A stretch of 64,000 nucleotides of DNA. Origin: Tetragenococcus solitarius NBRC 100494. GTDB taxonomy: Bacteria > Bacillota > Bacilli > Lactobacillales > Enterococcaceae. This document shows positions 55,682 to 63,842 of this stretch, piece by piece. The number at the start of each line of letters is the position of its first letter. The first letter of the stretch is position 1. Where the stretch lies: assembly GCF_001544195.1 (NCBI RefSeq), contig NZ_BCPY01000005.1, positions 27,499 to 91,498 of the forward strand, given 5' to 3'. The translations under genes were made by a program, and so were the position numbers. Below the pieces are notes generated by a model. It did not search any database and was not told where the DNA came from. It worked only from the letters and a program-made list of their open reading frames with translations.

Positions 55682-56116
55682 TTAATCATCCATTTGTTGT
55701 TCAAACATCGCTTTGCGTTCTTCAAAAGAAACTTCTTTATGAATTTGATGCAGCATCCATTGATATCCAAATGTGTCCGCTACTACAGCATTGGTTACAC
55801 CGAAATCAGCCATGTCCGTTAAGGGCATTAGTTCTTGCCAACTGTGATCCTTCGCTCGTTGAAAAATCGCTTTAATATCAGGAACCATGATATTTAACCA
55901 AATAGGCACAATTGTTTCTTGTGGCGCTTGCATCCCCGCTTCAGGATTTTCATCAAGTAAATGAATGCGTGTTCCGTAAATAGTAAATACTACTTCATTT
56001 TGTCCCTTGGGGAAGTCTGTTTTCTCGATTAATTCTGTCTCAAAGATTTCTTGATAAGTTGCAAAAGCTTTTAGTGCATCACTTACGACAATGTCAATTT
56101 CTACTCCAGTATGCAT
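55682..56116 (-). CDS. VOC/PhnB-like superfamily protein
   Basis: The 144-residue protein is a single vicinal-oxygen-chelate type domain: VEIDIVVSDALKAFATYQEIF at the start, IHLLDENPEAG, and VTNAVVADTFGYQWMLHQ near the end, as in the PhnB/glyoxalase-like family with two beta-alpha-beta units. The substrate is unknown. The start is ATG at 56116, eight bases after GGAGG. Array C lies directly upstream. Confidence 0.85.
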   Translation of the reverse strand: MHTGVEIDIVVSDALKAFATYQEIFETELIEKTDFPKGQNEVVFTIYGTRIHLLDENPEAGMQAPQETIVPIWLNIMVPDIKAIFQRAKDHSWQELMPLTDMADFGVTNAVVADTFGYQWMLHQIHKEVSFEERKAMFEQQMDD

Positions 56117-56212
56117 AAAAAGCACCTCCGTTTTTTCTTTATAATTTTAACATAGTCGAAACGGTTTTTACTAAGGGAATTTTTCTTTTTTGATTCTATA
56201 GTTATAACAATA

Positions 56213-56373
56213 GAATGAACAAAAGTGCAAGAAAATAATGTTCATTCGGTTATTGAATGAACATTATGACGCTTAAATAGTGTTCGCTCAACCTCTGAAT
56301 GAACATTCCAACGCTCAAGTAGTATTCGCTCAACCTCTGAATGAACATTCCAATGCTCAAGTAGTGTTCGTTC
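56213..56373. repeat. Hairpin array C: four 42-bp tandem repeats
   Basis: Units start at 56213, 56255, 56297 and 56339, exactly 42 bp apart. Each is a 35-bp palindrome with GAATGAAC left arm and GTTCATTC, GTTCGCTC, ATTCGCTC or GTTCGTTC right arm and a 7-bp spacer. The sequence TCTATAGTTAT occurs just before it (56195-56205) and also at the start of array A (26060-26070). The array is upstream of the VOC gene and downstream of the tRNA terminator. Confidence 0.9.
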
Positions 56374-56487
56374 AGCAACAATTGGGGAATAAATTCTAAA
56401 ACCATTCCTCATTCAATTAAAATATAAAAAAGTACAGCACCGGCAATAGGATGATTCTCTAGTTTTTAGCTAAATCATTTTAAACAA

Positions 56488-56541
56488 AAAAAGGAGCAAG
56501 AAATGTTTTTGAAGTGCTTTTGCACCAACATTCTTCTCCTC
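56488..56541 (-). terminator. Terminator after tRNA-Lys
   Basis: A long imperfect stem (GGAG with CAAGAAATGTT on the left, ACATTCTTCTCC on the right) followed on the minus strand by TTTTTTTG ends the tRNA transcript. Confidence 0.75.
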
Positions 56542-56558
56542 ATGGTTTTGACATCTAA

Positions 56559-56631
56559 TGGGCTGTGGGGGGCTCGAACCCTCGACCCACTGATTAAGAG
56601 TCAGTTGCTCTGCCAACTGAGCTAACAGCCC
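56559..56631 (-). tRNA. tRNA-Lys (anticodon CUU)
   Basis: The minus-strand sequence folds as a tRNA: a 7-bp acceptor stem GGGCTGT/ACAGCCC, D-arm AGCTCAGTTGGCAGAGC, anticodon loop CTCTTAA with CTT, and a T-arm with GGTTCGAGCC. It is 73 bases long and CCA is not encoded. It reads AAG codons. It stands alone upstream of a strong terminator. Confidence 0.97.
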
Positions 56632-56902
56632 GAAATAATAGTTATCAGGTGTTCATTTAACACTTTATTATCCTACCACCCTGATATAAAAAATGCAAGT
56701 TGTTTTTCTATGAATTATTTAAAAAAAGCTGATGTTTTTTATTTTAAGAGTTGATTAAAGTTAAAGCATCGCTGCATGATCAAAAAGCTGAAAATTACTT
56801 TTTTCCTTCTCCCTTAAGATATCTGCCCTTTATTGTCAAAACCTAGTTCAAACAATTTGTCTAAGTTGTTTTTGTATATTGTATAAATGAAACTTCTACT
56901 CC

Positions 56903-57799
56903 CTAATCACTTATAGTTCTATAATTTAATGCATCTTTTCTACGAATTCCATAAATAGTTCTTATATTTAATCTTCCCTTATCAGAAAATAAGTCTTGTA
57001 CAAATTCTAATTGTTCGATCATTTTTTCTCCGTTTGCAAAATCGCCAAAATAAAGCTCATAGATAGCTAACCAAAATTTAAGCGTAATTTTTCCCTCTAA
57101 GTTAAGTTGACCTTCATTTATTTCTAAAAACTTAGATTTCATATTCTCAGCGAGCGTGTAATTTCGAATATTTAAATAAATTTGAAATACAATGGAATAA
57201 AACGAAATTAATTCATTTAAAACATAGTAAGGGTCTTCTTTTACCAAGTAATTTTGACAGTTTTTTTCAAATTTAAGTGTTAAGTCTTCAATGTTAACAG
57301 AAATATTCGAATTTTTTACAACCAAAGGTAAAATAATTTTTACTATTTTTAATTCCTGAAGTGTCCATGTTTTTTCTTCTATTAAATGAATGAATAAAGC
57401 ATATGTATTGTCCGTAACAGGCATTGACGAATGGTCAAAAGTAAACATCAGAATTTCAGCATAGGCGACCGCATACTTTTCTTCTGAGCGGTTCCTCCCC
57501 TTATGGTCTTTTATCCATTGAGACAACTTACTAAAAGAATGATTATCATACATTTCATATATCTCAGCTAATAAAGAATCCATCAGAGGAGATTGGTAAT
57601 TATTATTTATAAACTGAAACTCGTTAGGGGTTACTGCCAAGTTATTTAAAATCTTAAATAATTTTCCTGATTGAATATCACTATCTCCTCGTTCAAATCG
57701 AGTAGCAAAAGAACGCGAGACAATGCCACTGTAAACCTGTTTTTGTGAAATCCCTTTAATCCGACGAATTTTTCGTATTGTAACCCCTACTTGTTCCAT
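56903..57799 (-). CDS. Rgg/MutR-family transcriptional regulator
   Basis: The 298-residue protein has an XRE-type helix-turn-helix at residues 5-60 (VTIRKIRRIKGISQKQVYSG, SRSFATRFERGDSDI) followed by a helical repeat domain of about 220 residues, the layout of Rgg/GadR/MutR regulators, which often bind short peptides. The start is ATG at 57799, nine bases after AAGGAG. It is divergent from an MFS exporter gene, and a second similar pair follows at 59.5-61.8 kb. No companion peptide gene is obvious. Confidence 0.87.
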   Translation of the reverse strand: MEQVGVTIRKIRRIKGISQKQVYSGIVSRSFATRFERGDSDIQSGKLFKILNNLAVTPNEFQFINNNYQSPLMDSLLAEIYEMYDNHSFSKLSQWIKDHKGRNRSEEKYAVAYAEILMFTFDHSSMPVTDNTYALFIHLIEEKTWTLQELKIVKIILPLVVKNSNISVNIEDLTLKFEKNCQNYLVKEDPYYVLNELISFYSIVFQIYLNIRNYTLAENMKSKFLEINEGQLNLEGKITLKFWLAIYELYFGDFANGEKMIEQLEFVQDLFSDKGRLNIRTIYGIRRKDALNYRTISD

Positions 57800-58033
57800 A
57801 GAAAACTTCTCCTTTTTCACAATCATTTATTTATGCAACTTCTTAAGCAATTAAAAATAATTTCTCTTATCTTTTACCAAAATGATTCATTATTAACTTT
57901 ATAATAATCTTTCATTAAAACAAAGAAAAGTAAGTATGTAGCATTTATGCAACATATTAAAAATTTACGTAACGATTATTTTGTTAAAGTTCTATAAAAC
58001 AAGGGTAATAGAAACAAGAGGTGAAGAATTATT

Positions 58034-59338
58034 ATAAAAACCAAAGAATCAAACATTCAAATTGTTAAAAGTACTCTGAGCAATATCATCAACTCTTTAA
58101 GTAACAATATGCTTTCCTATGGCCTGGGCTTAATGCTTTTAAGACAAACAAATTCTGCTATTAGTTTTGGTATAGAAATGATCATTGCTCCTGTAGTTGG
58201 TGTTCTTTTTGTCATTCCTATTGGCAATCTTGTGGATAAATATAAACACAAAAGCTTGCTCATCGGCAGCTCACTAATAAAAATCTTATTTCTAATATTC
58301 TTCATCCTATCGATTGACCATTTTAATGGGTTATACAAAATGATTCCCGTGGTTCCTTTTGTTGCAGTGAGTGCTCTGTGTTCTAATATTTCAACCGTTA
58401 CCTATTCTGCATCCGTTCATGAACTCGTTCATTCAAAAAAGATACAACGTCTCAGTTCACTAACCAGTGCAGCCAATTCATTTTCTAATATTTTTGCTCC
58501 GGTCCTTGGTGTTAGTTTATATGCTCTATTCGGTTTTGATATTTTTATTTTTATTGGAATTATCAGCTCCTCTCTGGCTTTTTTGTTAATATTATCTCTA
58601 AAATTCCATTATCAAACAGAAGAAAACTCAAATGACGTAAAAGAAGAGAGTTTTTCTCAATTACAGAGCTTTAAAGAAGGTATAAATTATATAAAAAAGC
58701 GTAAGCTAATTACAGATATTATCCTTATATCCATGTTTCTCAACTTTATTTTTTCGTCTATGAATATTGGCATTCCTTATATGATTGAAGCTGAATTAAA
58801 TATTGGTACGAGCCCCATTGGATATTTGAACACATCTGATGCTATTGGTTTGTTATTAGGAAGTCTATTTATGAATTTTTTACCGGCAAAAAGAGGCACC
58901 TTTTTAAAAATAATCCTTCCAGTATTTTCTTTGGGAGTAGAAATATCTTTACTAGGAGCTCTTTTTCAAAACATTGATAAGTCTTTTCTAATTACCTTAT
59001 ATGGAAGTGCAACTTCCTTTTTTATAGGTTTCTCATTAGCAATCATAGAAGTGAATAACATGGTTTATTTACAAAAAACAATTGCAACAGCAATTCTTGG
59101 TCGTGTAATGTCCATTCTTACCACAGCAAATAGAGCGCTTTTGCCCGTCGGTTCTTTAGCTTATACTTTTTTATTTGATAATATACAGTTTGGCTCCTAC
59201 ATTTTTATAGGAAACGGACTCTTATGTATTATTTTTGGCTTATTCATATTTCCAAGCTTGTTAAAAGCAGTTAAAAAAGACAAATTATTTATCAAAGAAC
59301 ATGCTTGGCCCAATAGCCACTTAGAAGAGAAAAAGTAA
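58034..59338 (+). CDS. MFS transporter with non-canonical or lost start codon
   Basis: The protein has about 12 membrane helices and the MFS motif GNLVDKYKHK between helices 2 and 3, like macrolide/drug efflux members (MefA/TetV-like group). The frame is open from 58025. The first ATG is at 58109, but the reading frame upstream codes for KSTLSNIINSLSNNMLSYG, the first part of helix 1. A clear GAGGTGA at about 58017-58023 precedes ATT-ATT-ATA codons (58028-58036) and no ATG, GTG or TTG. An ATA or ATT start, or loss of the start, is therefore likely. It is divergent from the Rgg gene. Confidence 0.75.
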   Translation: MKTKESNIQIVKSTLSNIINSLSNNMLSYGLGLMLLRQTNSAISFGIEMIIAPVVGVLFVIPIGNLVDKYKHKSLLIGSSLIKILFLIFFILSIDHFNGLYKMIPVVPFVAVSALCSNISTVTYSASVHELVHSKKIQRLSSLTSAANSFSNIFAPVLGVSLYALFGFDIFIFIGIISSSLAFLLILSLKFHYQTEENSNDVKEESFSQLQSFKEGINYIKKRKLITDIILISMFLNFIFSSMNIGIPYMIEAELNIGTSPIGYLNTSDAIGLLLGSLFMNFLPAKRGTFLKIILPVFSLGVEISLLGALFQNIDKSFLITLYGSATSFFIGFSLAIIEVNNMVYLQKTIATAILGRVMSILTTANRALLPVGSLAYTFLFDNIQFGSYIFIGNGLLCIIFGLFIFPSLLKAVKKDKLFIKEHAWPNSHLEEKK

Positions 59339-59442
59339 ATTCTAATATAAATTGTATAGTGCCAAAAAATAATCCCCCTAGGAAAGATACTGTAAAGAAG
59401 CTAGACAAAAAGCCATCATTTTATCCTATAATCAAAGTTGAA

Positions 59443-59487
59443 AAACCTTATGAAATTAATGTTTTTAAAACATATTTCATAAGGTTT
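59443..59487 (+). terminator. Terminator after the first MFS gene
   Basis: Perfect 14-base arms (59443-59456 and 59474-59487) are followed by T-rich sequence, about 105 bp after the MFS stop. Confidence 0.8.
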
Positions 59488-59539
59488 CTTCTTTTTGCTA
59501 AAGTTTCGCCCAGCTCCTTTTTTATCGTTTTAGTTTGTT

Positions 59540-60461
59540 TCATAAGGAAAAAGAAAATAAAGAATCATCAATTGAATGAAAATCGAAACTGAAGTTTAAT
59601 TCTTGAGGAGTTAAGTATTTTGAAAGATAATTTTTTTCATTCATCAGAAAATTAGAATTTTGTTTTGTTAAAAAAGCCATAAGATTCGCTTTTTTAATCA
59701 ATACCAAACCTTCTTCTTTTTCTCCACTTAGATAAAGAAATAAACCTTTCAAATTAAAAATCCTAGCACGATGATAATAATCTTTATCTCGGTCATTAAA
59801 ATAGCTTTCTAATTGATTGATCAATTGTTTAGCCTCATCAAGGTAATATTCATCAAGTAAAAACAAAATAATATTGTTGTAGATATAAAAAAGCATAGAA
59901 AAATTATCATTTCTGAAAGTATCATAAAGAATTTGCTTTTTTTGTAATTCTTTAAACAAGTTAGCCATAAAAGTTTTGTCTAAAAACTGAATCGCATGAC
60001 CAAATAAATATAATTCAAAAAAAAGTCCAATTTTCAATTTTTTGAAAATAATCTTCAAGTATGGTTCGTTCTTCATTTGTAATCGTAGCGGCTCCTAAAG
60101 TAGTCAACATCATTTTTAATTGAATCGTTTGTAATGTGGCAAATTTTCCTGATTTGTTTTCCCAAATCGTTAGATAATTTTGAAGTTGCTTAATATCTCC
60201 ATTCTGATAAGCACGTTGAAAGTTGGGCAACAGATCGTTATCATCATCATTTCTCATTTGATACAAAAATTCGAACTCAGATAGTTGGACATTAATTCGA
60301 CTCAGCAATTCCAACAAATGAGTAAATGAAATGTCTGTTAGTCCTCGTTCAAAACAAGACAAAAAAGGAACAGAAACAATCCCTTGGCTTGCCTCTTGTA
60401 GCGTAATGCGTTTACTGGTTCTAAATTCTTTAAATATATAACCTATTTCCATTTTTTTCAC
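59540..60461 (-). pseudogene. Rgg/MutR-family regulator, frameshifted
   Basis: Two overlapping minus-strand frames make one Rgg-type protein. The first part (60461 to about 60024) has the helix-turn-helix (FKEFRTSKRITLQEASQGI, VPFLSCFERGLTDIS) and the start of the helical domain. The second part (to 59540) continues it as FFELYLFGHAIQFL. The switch occurs in a run of eight A (60017-60024 on the plus strand); with seven the frame is continuous. It is therefore an inactivated gene, a phase-variable gene, or a sequencing error. It is divergent from the second MFS gene. Confidence 0.8.
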
Positions 60462-60551
60462 CTATATGCAAATTTTTTATCTTTTATTTTACATCTGTTC
60501 TAATATAAAAGCTATTAAATGAGTCCAACTCATATTTAGGAGGGAAAGAAT

Positions 60552-61751
60552 TTGCACATTAATCATTCAAAGTTTAGATATCTTTGGCTCAGTTTTTTAG
60601 TCTCGTCAATTGGCGATTGGCTATATAAATTAGCCATACCTATTATTATCCTTGAAAAAACTGGATCGGCTTATCATGCAGCTACAACTTTTGGCGTGTT
60701 CTTTATTCCTTGGGTTCTTTTTTCACTACTTGGGGGGAGTTTGGCAGATAATTACGCGAAGAAAAGAATTTTAATCATAGGGAACCTCTTTGCCTCATTA
60801 GCAGGCTTATTTTTAATTTTTATTGTCATGAATGGAACGATAAATTTTAGTTTATTATATGTTGCTGTATTTGTCTTAGCGTCCGTTGACCCATTAATTC
60901 ACCCTAGCTTTCAAAGCGTTATTCCTGAGGTTATAACATCTGATCGATTTGCCAATGCAAATGCAACGATTCAAACGATTGATAATACATTATCAATTTT
61001 GGGTCCACTTATGGGAGGGTCTATTGTTACCTTGTTAGGCGGTAGCAATGCCTTGTGGCTTGATGTAGGGTCGTATTTTCTTGCGGCAGTTATTCTATTG
61101 GGTCTTCCAAAGAGTAGTACAAAACAACAACCTATGGCCCAAATGTTAAAAAAGTTATGTAAAGATATTGTAGAAGGTGCACAGTATAGCTTTCAGCAAC
61201 GAGTGATTTTTAGTGGTTCTATGATGTTTTTATTTACCAATTTTGCACTTAACATGTTTGAAGCGAATTTCATTTTCTATATGACACAATCTCTTCATTA
61301 TCCGGTGATTGACGCAACGATCGCTATGTCTATTGGGGGAGTTGGAGCATTATTTGCCGGTATTATTGGCGGGAAAGTTGTCAATCAATTTAGAGCAGGT
61401 TTCTTACTATCGTCAAGTACTGTTTTGGCTGGTATTAGCACACTGTTATTATTACTTAGCACAAATTACGTTTATATCGGTATTGTATTAGGACTTATAA
61501 GCTTTTTTGGAAATATTAATGTAATTACTTATTTTACGTTGCGTCAAAGAACTGTACCTAAAGAAATGTTAGGGCGTGTAGTATCTGTAACACGTATGGT
61601 GTCTTACGCATCTATTCCAGTAGGCTCGTGGTTTGGTGGACTATTATTAAATCATGGTCAATCAATGCTCGTTGTTATTCTTTTAGCAGGAATAATCCGT
61701 ACTTTAGCCGGGATAGGAGCAAAATTTTCACCTTTAGGAAAAGAAGAATAG
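60552..61751 (+). CDS. MFS transporter
   Basis: The 399-residue protein has about 12 membrane helices, a SSIGDWLYKLAIPIIILE first helix, and the MFS motif GGSLADNYAKKR between helices 2 and 3, as in the macrolide-efflux (MefA-like) group. It may export a small drug or peptide. It starts at TTG (60552) after an excellent AGGAGGG. A palindrome ATGAGT-CCA-ACTCAT lies near 60519-60533, between the divergent Rgg gene and this start. Confidence 0.87.
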   Translation: MHINHSKFRYLWLSFLVSSIGDWLYKLAIPIIILEKTGSAYHAATTFGVFFIPWVLFSLLGGSLADNYAKKRILIIGNLFASLAGLFLIFIVMNGTINFSLLYVAVFVLASVDPLIHPSFQSVIPEVITSDRFANANATIQTIDNTLSILGPLMGGSIVTLLGGSNALWLDVGSYFLAAVILLGLPKSSTKQQPMAQMLKKLCKDIVEGAQYSFQQRVIFSGSMMFLFTNFALNMFEANFIFYMTQSLHYPVIDATIAMSIGGVGALFAGIIGGKVVNQFRAGFLLSSSTVLAGISTLLLLLSTNYVYIGIVLGLISFFGNINVITYFTLRQRTVPKEMLGRVVSVTRMVSYASIPVGSWFGGLLLNHGQSMLVVILLAGIIRTLAGIGAKFSPLGKEE

Positions 61752-61984
61752 CGATTTAGATTTATTATGATTTCTATTTTTCATTATTTAATCTTTAAAC
61801 CGATGACCACTTACACATAGAAGGCATCTTATGCGATACTTAAAATAAAAATCTTCCAACAAGAAATTTCATCTACAGAGAACAAAAAAATCCAATAAAA
61901 CTAAAATTTAATTTGGTAATCAGCTTCTTAATTGTTAGGTTTATGTTCTTACTTTCAATTCTAAACGATAATTTGCCATAAAAA
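61752..61984. other. Spacer after the second MFS gene
   Basis: I see no gene, no repeat and no clear regulatory site in this AT-rich stretch of about 230 bp, other than the terminator that follows. Confidence 0.5.
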
Positions 61985-62034
61985 TAGCGGTCCCCAAATG
62001 TTAGATTTTTTGTCTAACTCTTCGGGGGGCGCTT
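61985..62034. terminator. Terminator between MFS gene and small membrane-protein genes
   Basis: The stem uses AGCG...CGCT and CCCC/GGGG outer pairs with an inner TGTTAGA/TCTAACT hairpin and has T-rich sequence on both sides, so it can serve both convergent transcripts. Confidence 0.75.
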
Positions 62035-62067
62035 TATTATATACACTGCTTAGATTTTCTTTTTCTA

Positions 62068-62268
62068 CTATTTTTTTCTTCGATGGATCTCAGATAACTC
62101 GGCAAGTAGAGCACCTAAAATAATAAATAAACCTGGTAACTTAAATTTCCCTGTAGCAAAGTACCAACCTATGAAACCAATCATGATAACTATAGATGTT
62201 TCCACTATTGCTGAAAGGTAAGGACGGTTTTTTTCAAACCTTTGATATTTTCTTAATAAGTTCTGCAT
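62068..62268 (-). CDS. Small two-helix membrane protein, paralogue 1
   Basis: The 66-residue protein starts with a basic amphipathic stretch (LLRKYQRFEKNRPYLSA), then two membrane helices and a basic tail ELSEIHRRKK. It is clearly related to the next gene (shared LLKK..., PYL, IL..., HRRK). Such small two-helix proteins next to transporter genes can be bacteriocin immunity proteins or regulatory subunits, but I recognise no family. The start is ATG at 62268. Confidence 0.55.
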   Translation of the reverse strand: MQNLLRKYQRFEKNRPYLSAIVETSIVIMIGFIGWYFATGKFKLPGLFIILGALLAELSEIHRRKK

Positions 62269-62335
62269 GTTGATATCATCCTATTGATATAAAGTTTGCA
62301 ACAAATGTAAGAATCTCTGTTGAACGATGGCTATG

Positions 62336-62572
62336 TTATTTACGCCTGTGTCTTTCTATTAAACACATAGTAGCTACTACTGAGAGTATTCCCCATATTC
62401 CATTTATTTGAAAGTCGCGATTGATTATATATTCCAACACTATCCCTATAATGCTTCCAATGATAGCTCCTATTATAATCATTAAATACGGATGTTCATT
62501 TTCTAATTTACGTAATTTTTTTAACAAAGCGATCATCCTTATTAACTGTTCTTCCTTCGTTTGTAATTGCAA
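62336..62572 (-). CDS. Small two-helix membrane protein, paralogue 2
   Basis: The 78-residue protein has the same layout as its neighbour: a charged N terminus with KKLRKLENEHPYL, two membrane helices, and the terminal MCLIERHRRK. It lies 67 bp upstream of paralogue 1 on the same strand, so the pair may be co-transcribed. No family is recognised. Confidence 0.55.
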   Translation of the reverse strand: MQLQTKEEQLIRMIALLKKLRKLENEHPYLMIIIGAIIGSIIGIVLEYIINRDFQINGIWGILSVVATMCLIERHRRK

Positions 62573-62678
62573 AATAAATTAAAAGTAACCGTCCTGAAAA
62601 ATCTAATAACAACTTTACCGACTTAAGTAACTATACAAATCTCTCTTTATCCGCAAAACATGGATTTTTCAACAGATA

Positions 62679-62716
62679 AAAAAGAATAAATCCAAGGCCT
62701 TCTATTTATTCTTTTT
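62679..62716. terminator. Terminator between small membrane-protein genes
   Basis: A 13-bp stem (62679-62691 with 62704-62716) with A and T runs at both ends ends the transcript of the gene at 62844-63065. Confidence 0.8.
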
Positions 62717-62843
62717 CTTGAAGAAACCTTATACTATGTGCGTAACAATTCAATAGGAATACACATTACAATTCTACTATCGGTAAAAAGGAAAAACTGC
62801 TCGCTATCAGTACCGCCATCTTAAGAGAGACACTGTTAAAAAC

Positions 62844-63065
62844 TTATTTCTTCCGAATCAATGAATAAACTGTTGTGACTAAAAATGCTACTGTACAACA
62901 AATTAACGACAAAAATAATGAGTGAATAAAAATATGAGGTTCTGAAAAATTAGCTAATAAAGAAGCCACAAAAAATATCGGAAATATAATGATACACTCA
63001 ATTAAGTTTTTCAATATCCAGTTATCTGTAAATTTGGCTGCAAACTTTGATAACCAGTTGTTCAT
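62844..63065 (-). CDS. Small two-helix membrane protein, function unknown
   Basis: The 73-residue protein has a short charged N terminus (NNWLSKFAAKFTDNW), two long membrane helices and the terminal SLIRKK. It has the same overall architecture as the two neighbours, though similarity is weak. The start is ATG at 63065 with a GGAAGGTTG upstream. No family is recognised. Confidence 0.5.
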   Translation of the reverse strand: MNNWLSKFAAKFTDNWILKNLIECIIIFPIFFVASLLANFSEPHIFIHSLFLSLICCTVAFLVTTVYSLIRKK

Positions 63066-63422
63066 TATAAAACAACCTTCCGTTCGAAATTATTAGCAGT
63101 AGTAATCACAACAAGCAAACAGACGAAATAAGACTAAAATAATTTAATTACTAGCGTTTACAATTTATTCAAACGGCAAAAGTCTTAAATTAAGATAAAA
63201 ACATTGCCCTACAATCGCTCCTACATAAAAAATCATAAATAATGATTAAAAATAATTACAAAACTAGTGAGTCATTATACGCAAAGATGTGATTGTGTTT
63301 CAGTAAAAATGCCGAAAGCAATACATAACGTATTTGTGTGACACTACTTTTTTAAATCACGCAATATAATGTATTCATAAAACTTAAAAAATAGGTTAAC
63401 GCAATTTTAATTTAAGAAGTCA
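63066..63422. other. AT-rich spacer
   Basis: I see no gene in this 357-bp spacer and no clear terminator after the gene at 63423-63842. Confidence 0.5.
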
Positions 63423-63842
63423 TTACTTATACTTTTTTGTATATATATACCCAAAAATAATATTTATTAGGTTGGAGATGCTCCAGTAGAAAAGCGATAC
63501 TAAAGAAATCGCTGCTAAAATAGTATTTTTGTCATATACATAATACAGGATAATAAATGTCAGAAATATGAATATTAGCAAACGATACAGCCATTTTAAT
63601 GTTTTTTGATCTGATTTCATTACAATCTTTTCATCTGTTTTTTCTTCTCCAATACTCTGATGTTCATTAACTGGCGTTTTCTTATCATTTCTCATCCCTA
63701 TAAAAACAAACAGGTTTAAAACTACACCTATAATGTCTTTGGCCACGCTCCATAAGTCTGGCCAGTCTTGAAATATAAAAACTAGGAAGACAAAGGCCAA
63801 TAAAAGGAACAGCCAACTTCTCCACTCAAAAAATTTCATCAC
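63423..63842 (-). CDS. Membrane protein of four helices, function unknown
   Basis: The 139-residue protein has a first pair of membrane helices (about residues 10-26 and 32-50), a charged hydrophilic loop of about 35 residues, and a second pair (about 87-104 and 110-133). I recognise no family. The start is ATG at 63842 (or 63839). It is the last gene before the window edge, and its function and operon partners upstream are out of view. Confidence 0.5.
   Translation of the reverse strand: MMKFFEWRSWLFLLLAFVFLVFIFQDWPDLWSVAKDIIGVVLNLFVFIGMRNDKKTPVNEHQSIGEEKTDEKIVMKSDQKTLKWLYRLLIFIFLTFIILYYVYDKNTILAAISLVSLFYWSISNLINIIFGYIYTKKYK

Noticed and set aside
55534..55770. Minus-strand ORF of 78 codons overlapping the end of the VOC gene
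   Set aside because: It overlaps the better-supported VOC frame and the region upstream of nrdH; no ribosome binding site or family.
59359..59592. Plus-strand ORF of 77 codons after the first MFS gene
   Set aside because: A strong terminator stem (59443-59487) lies inside it and its 3' end is antisense to the Rgg2 frame, so it is a chance frame.
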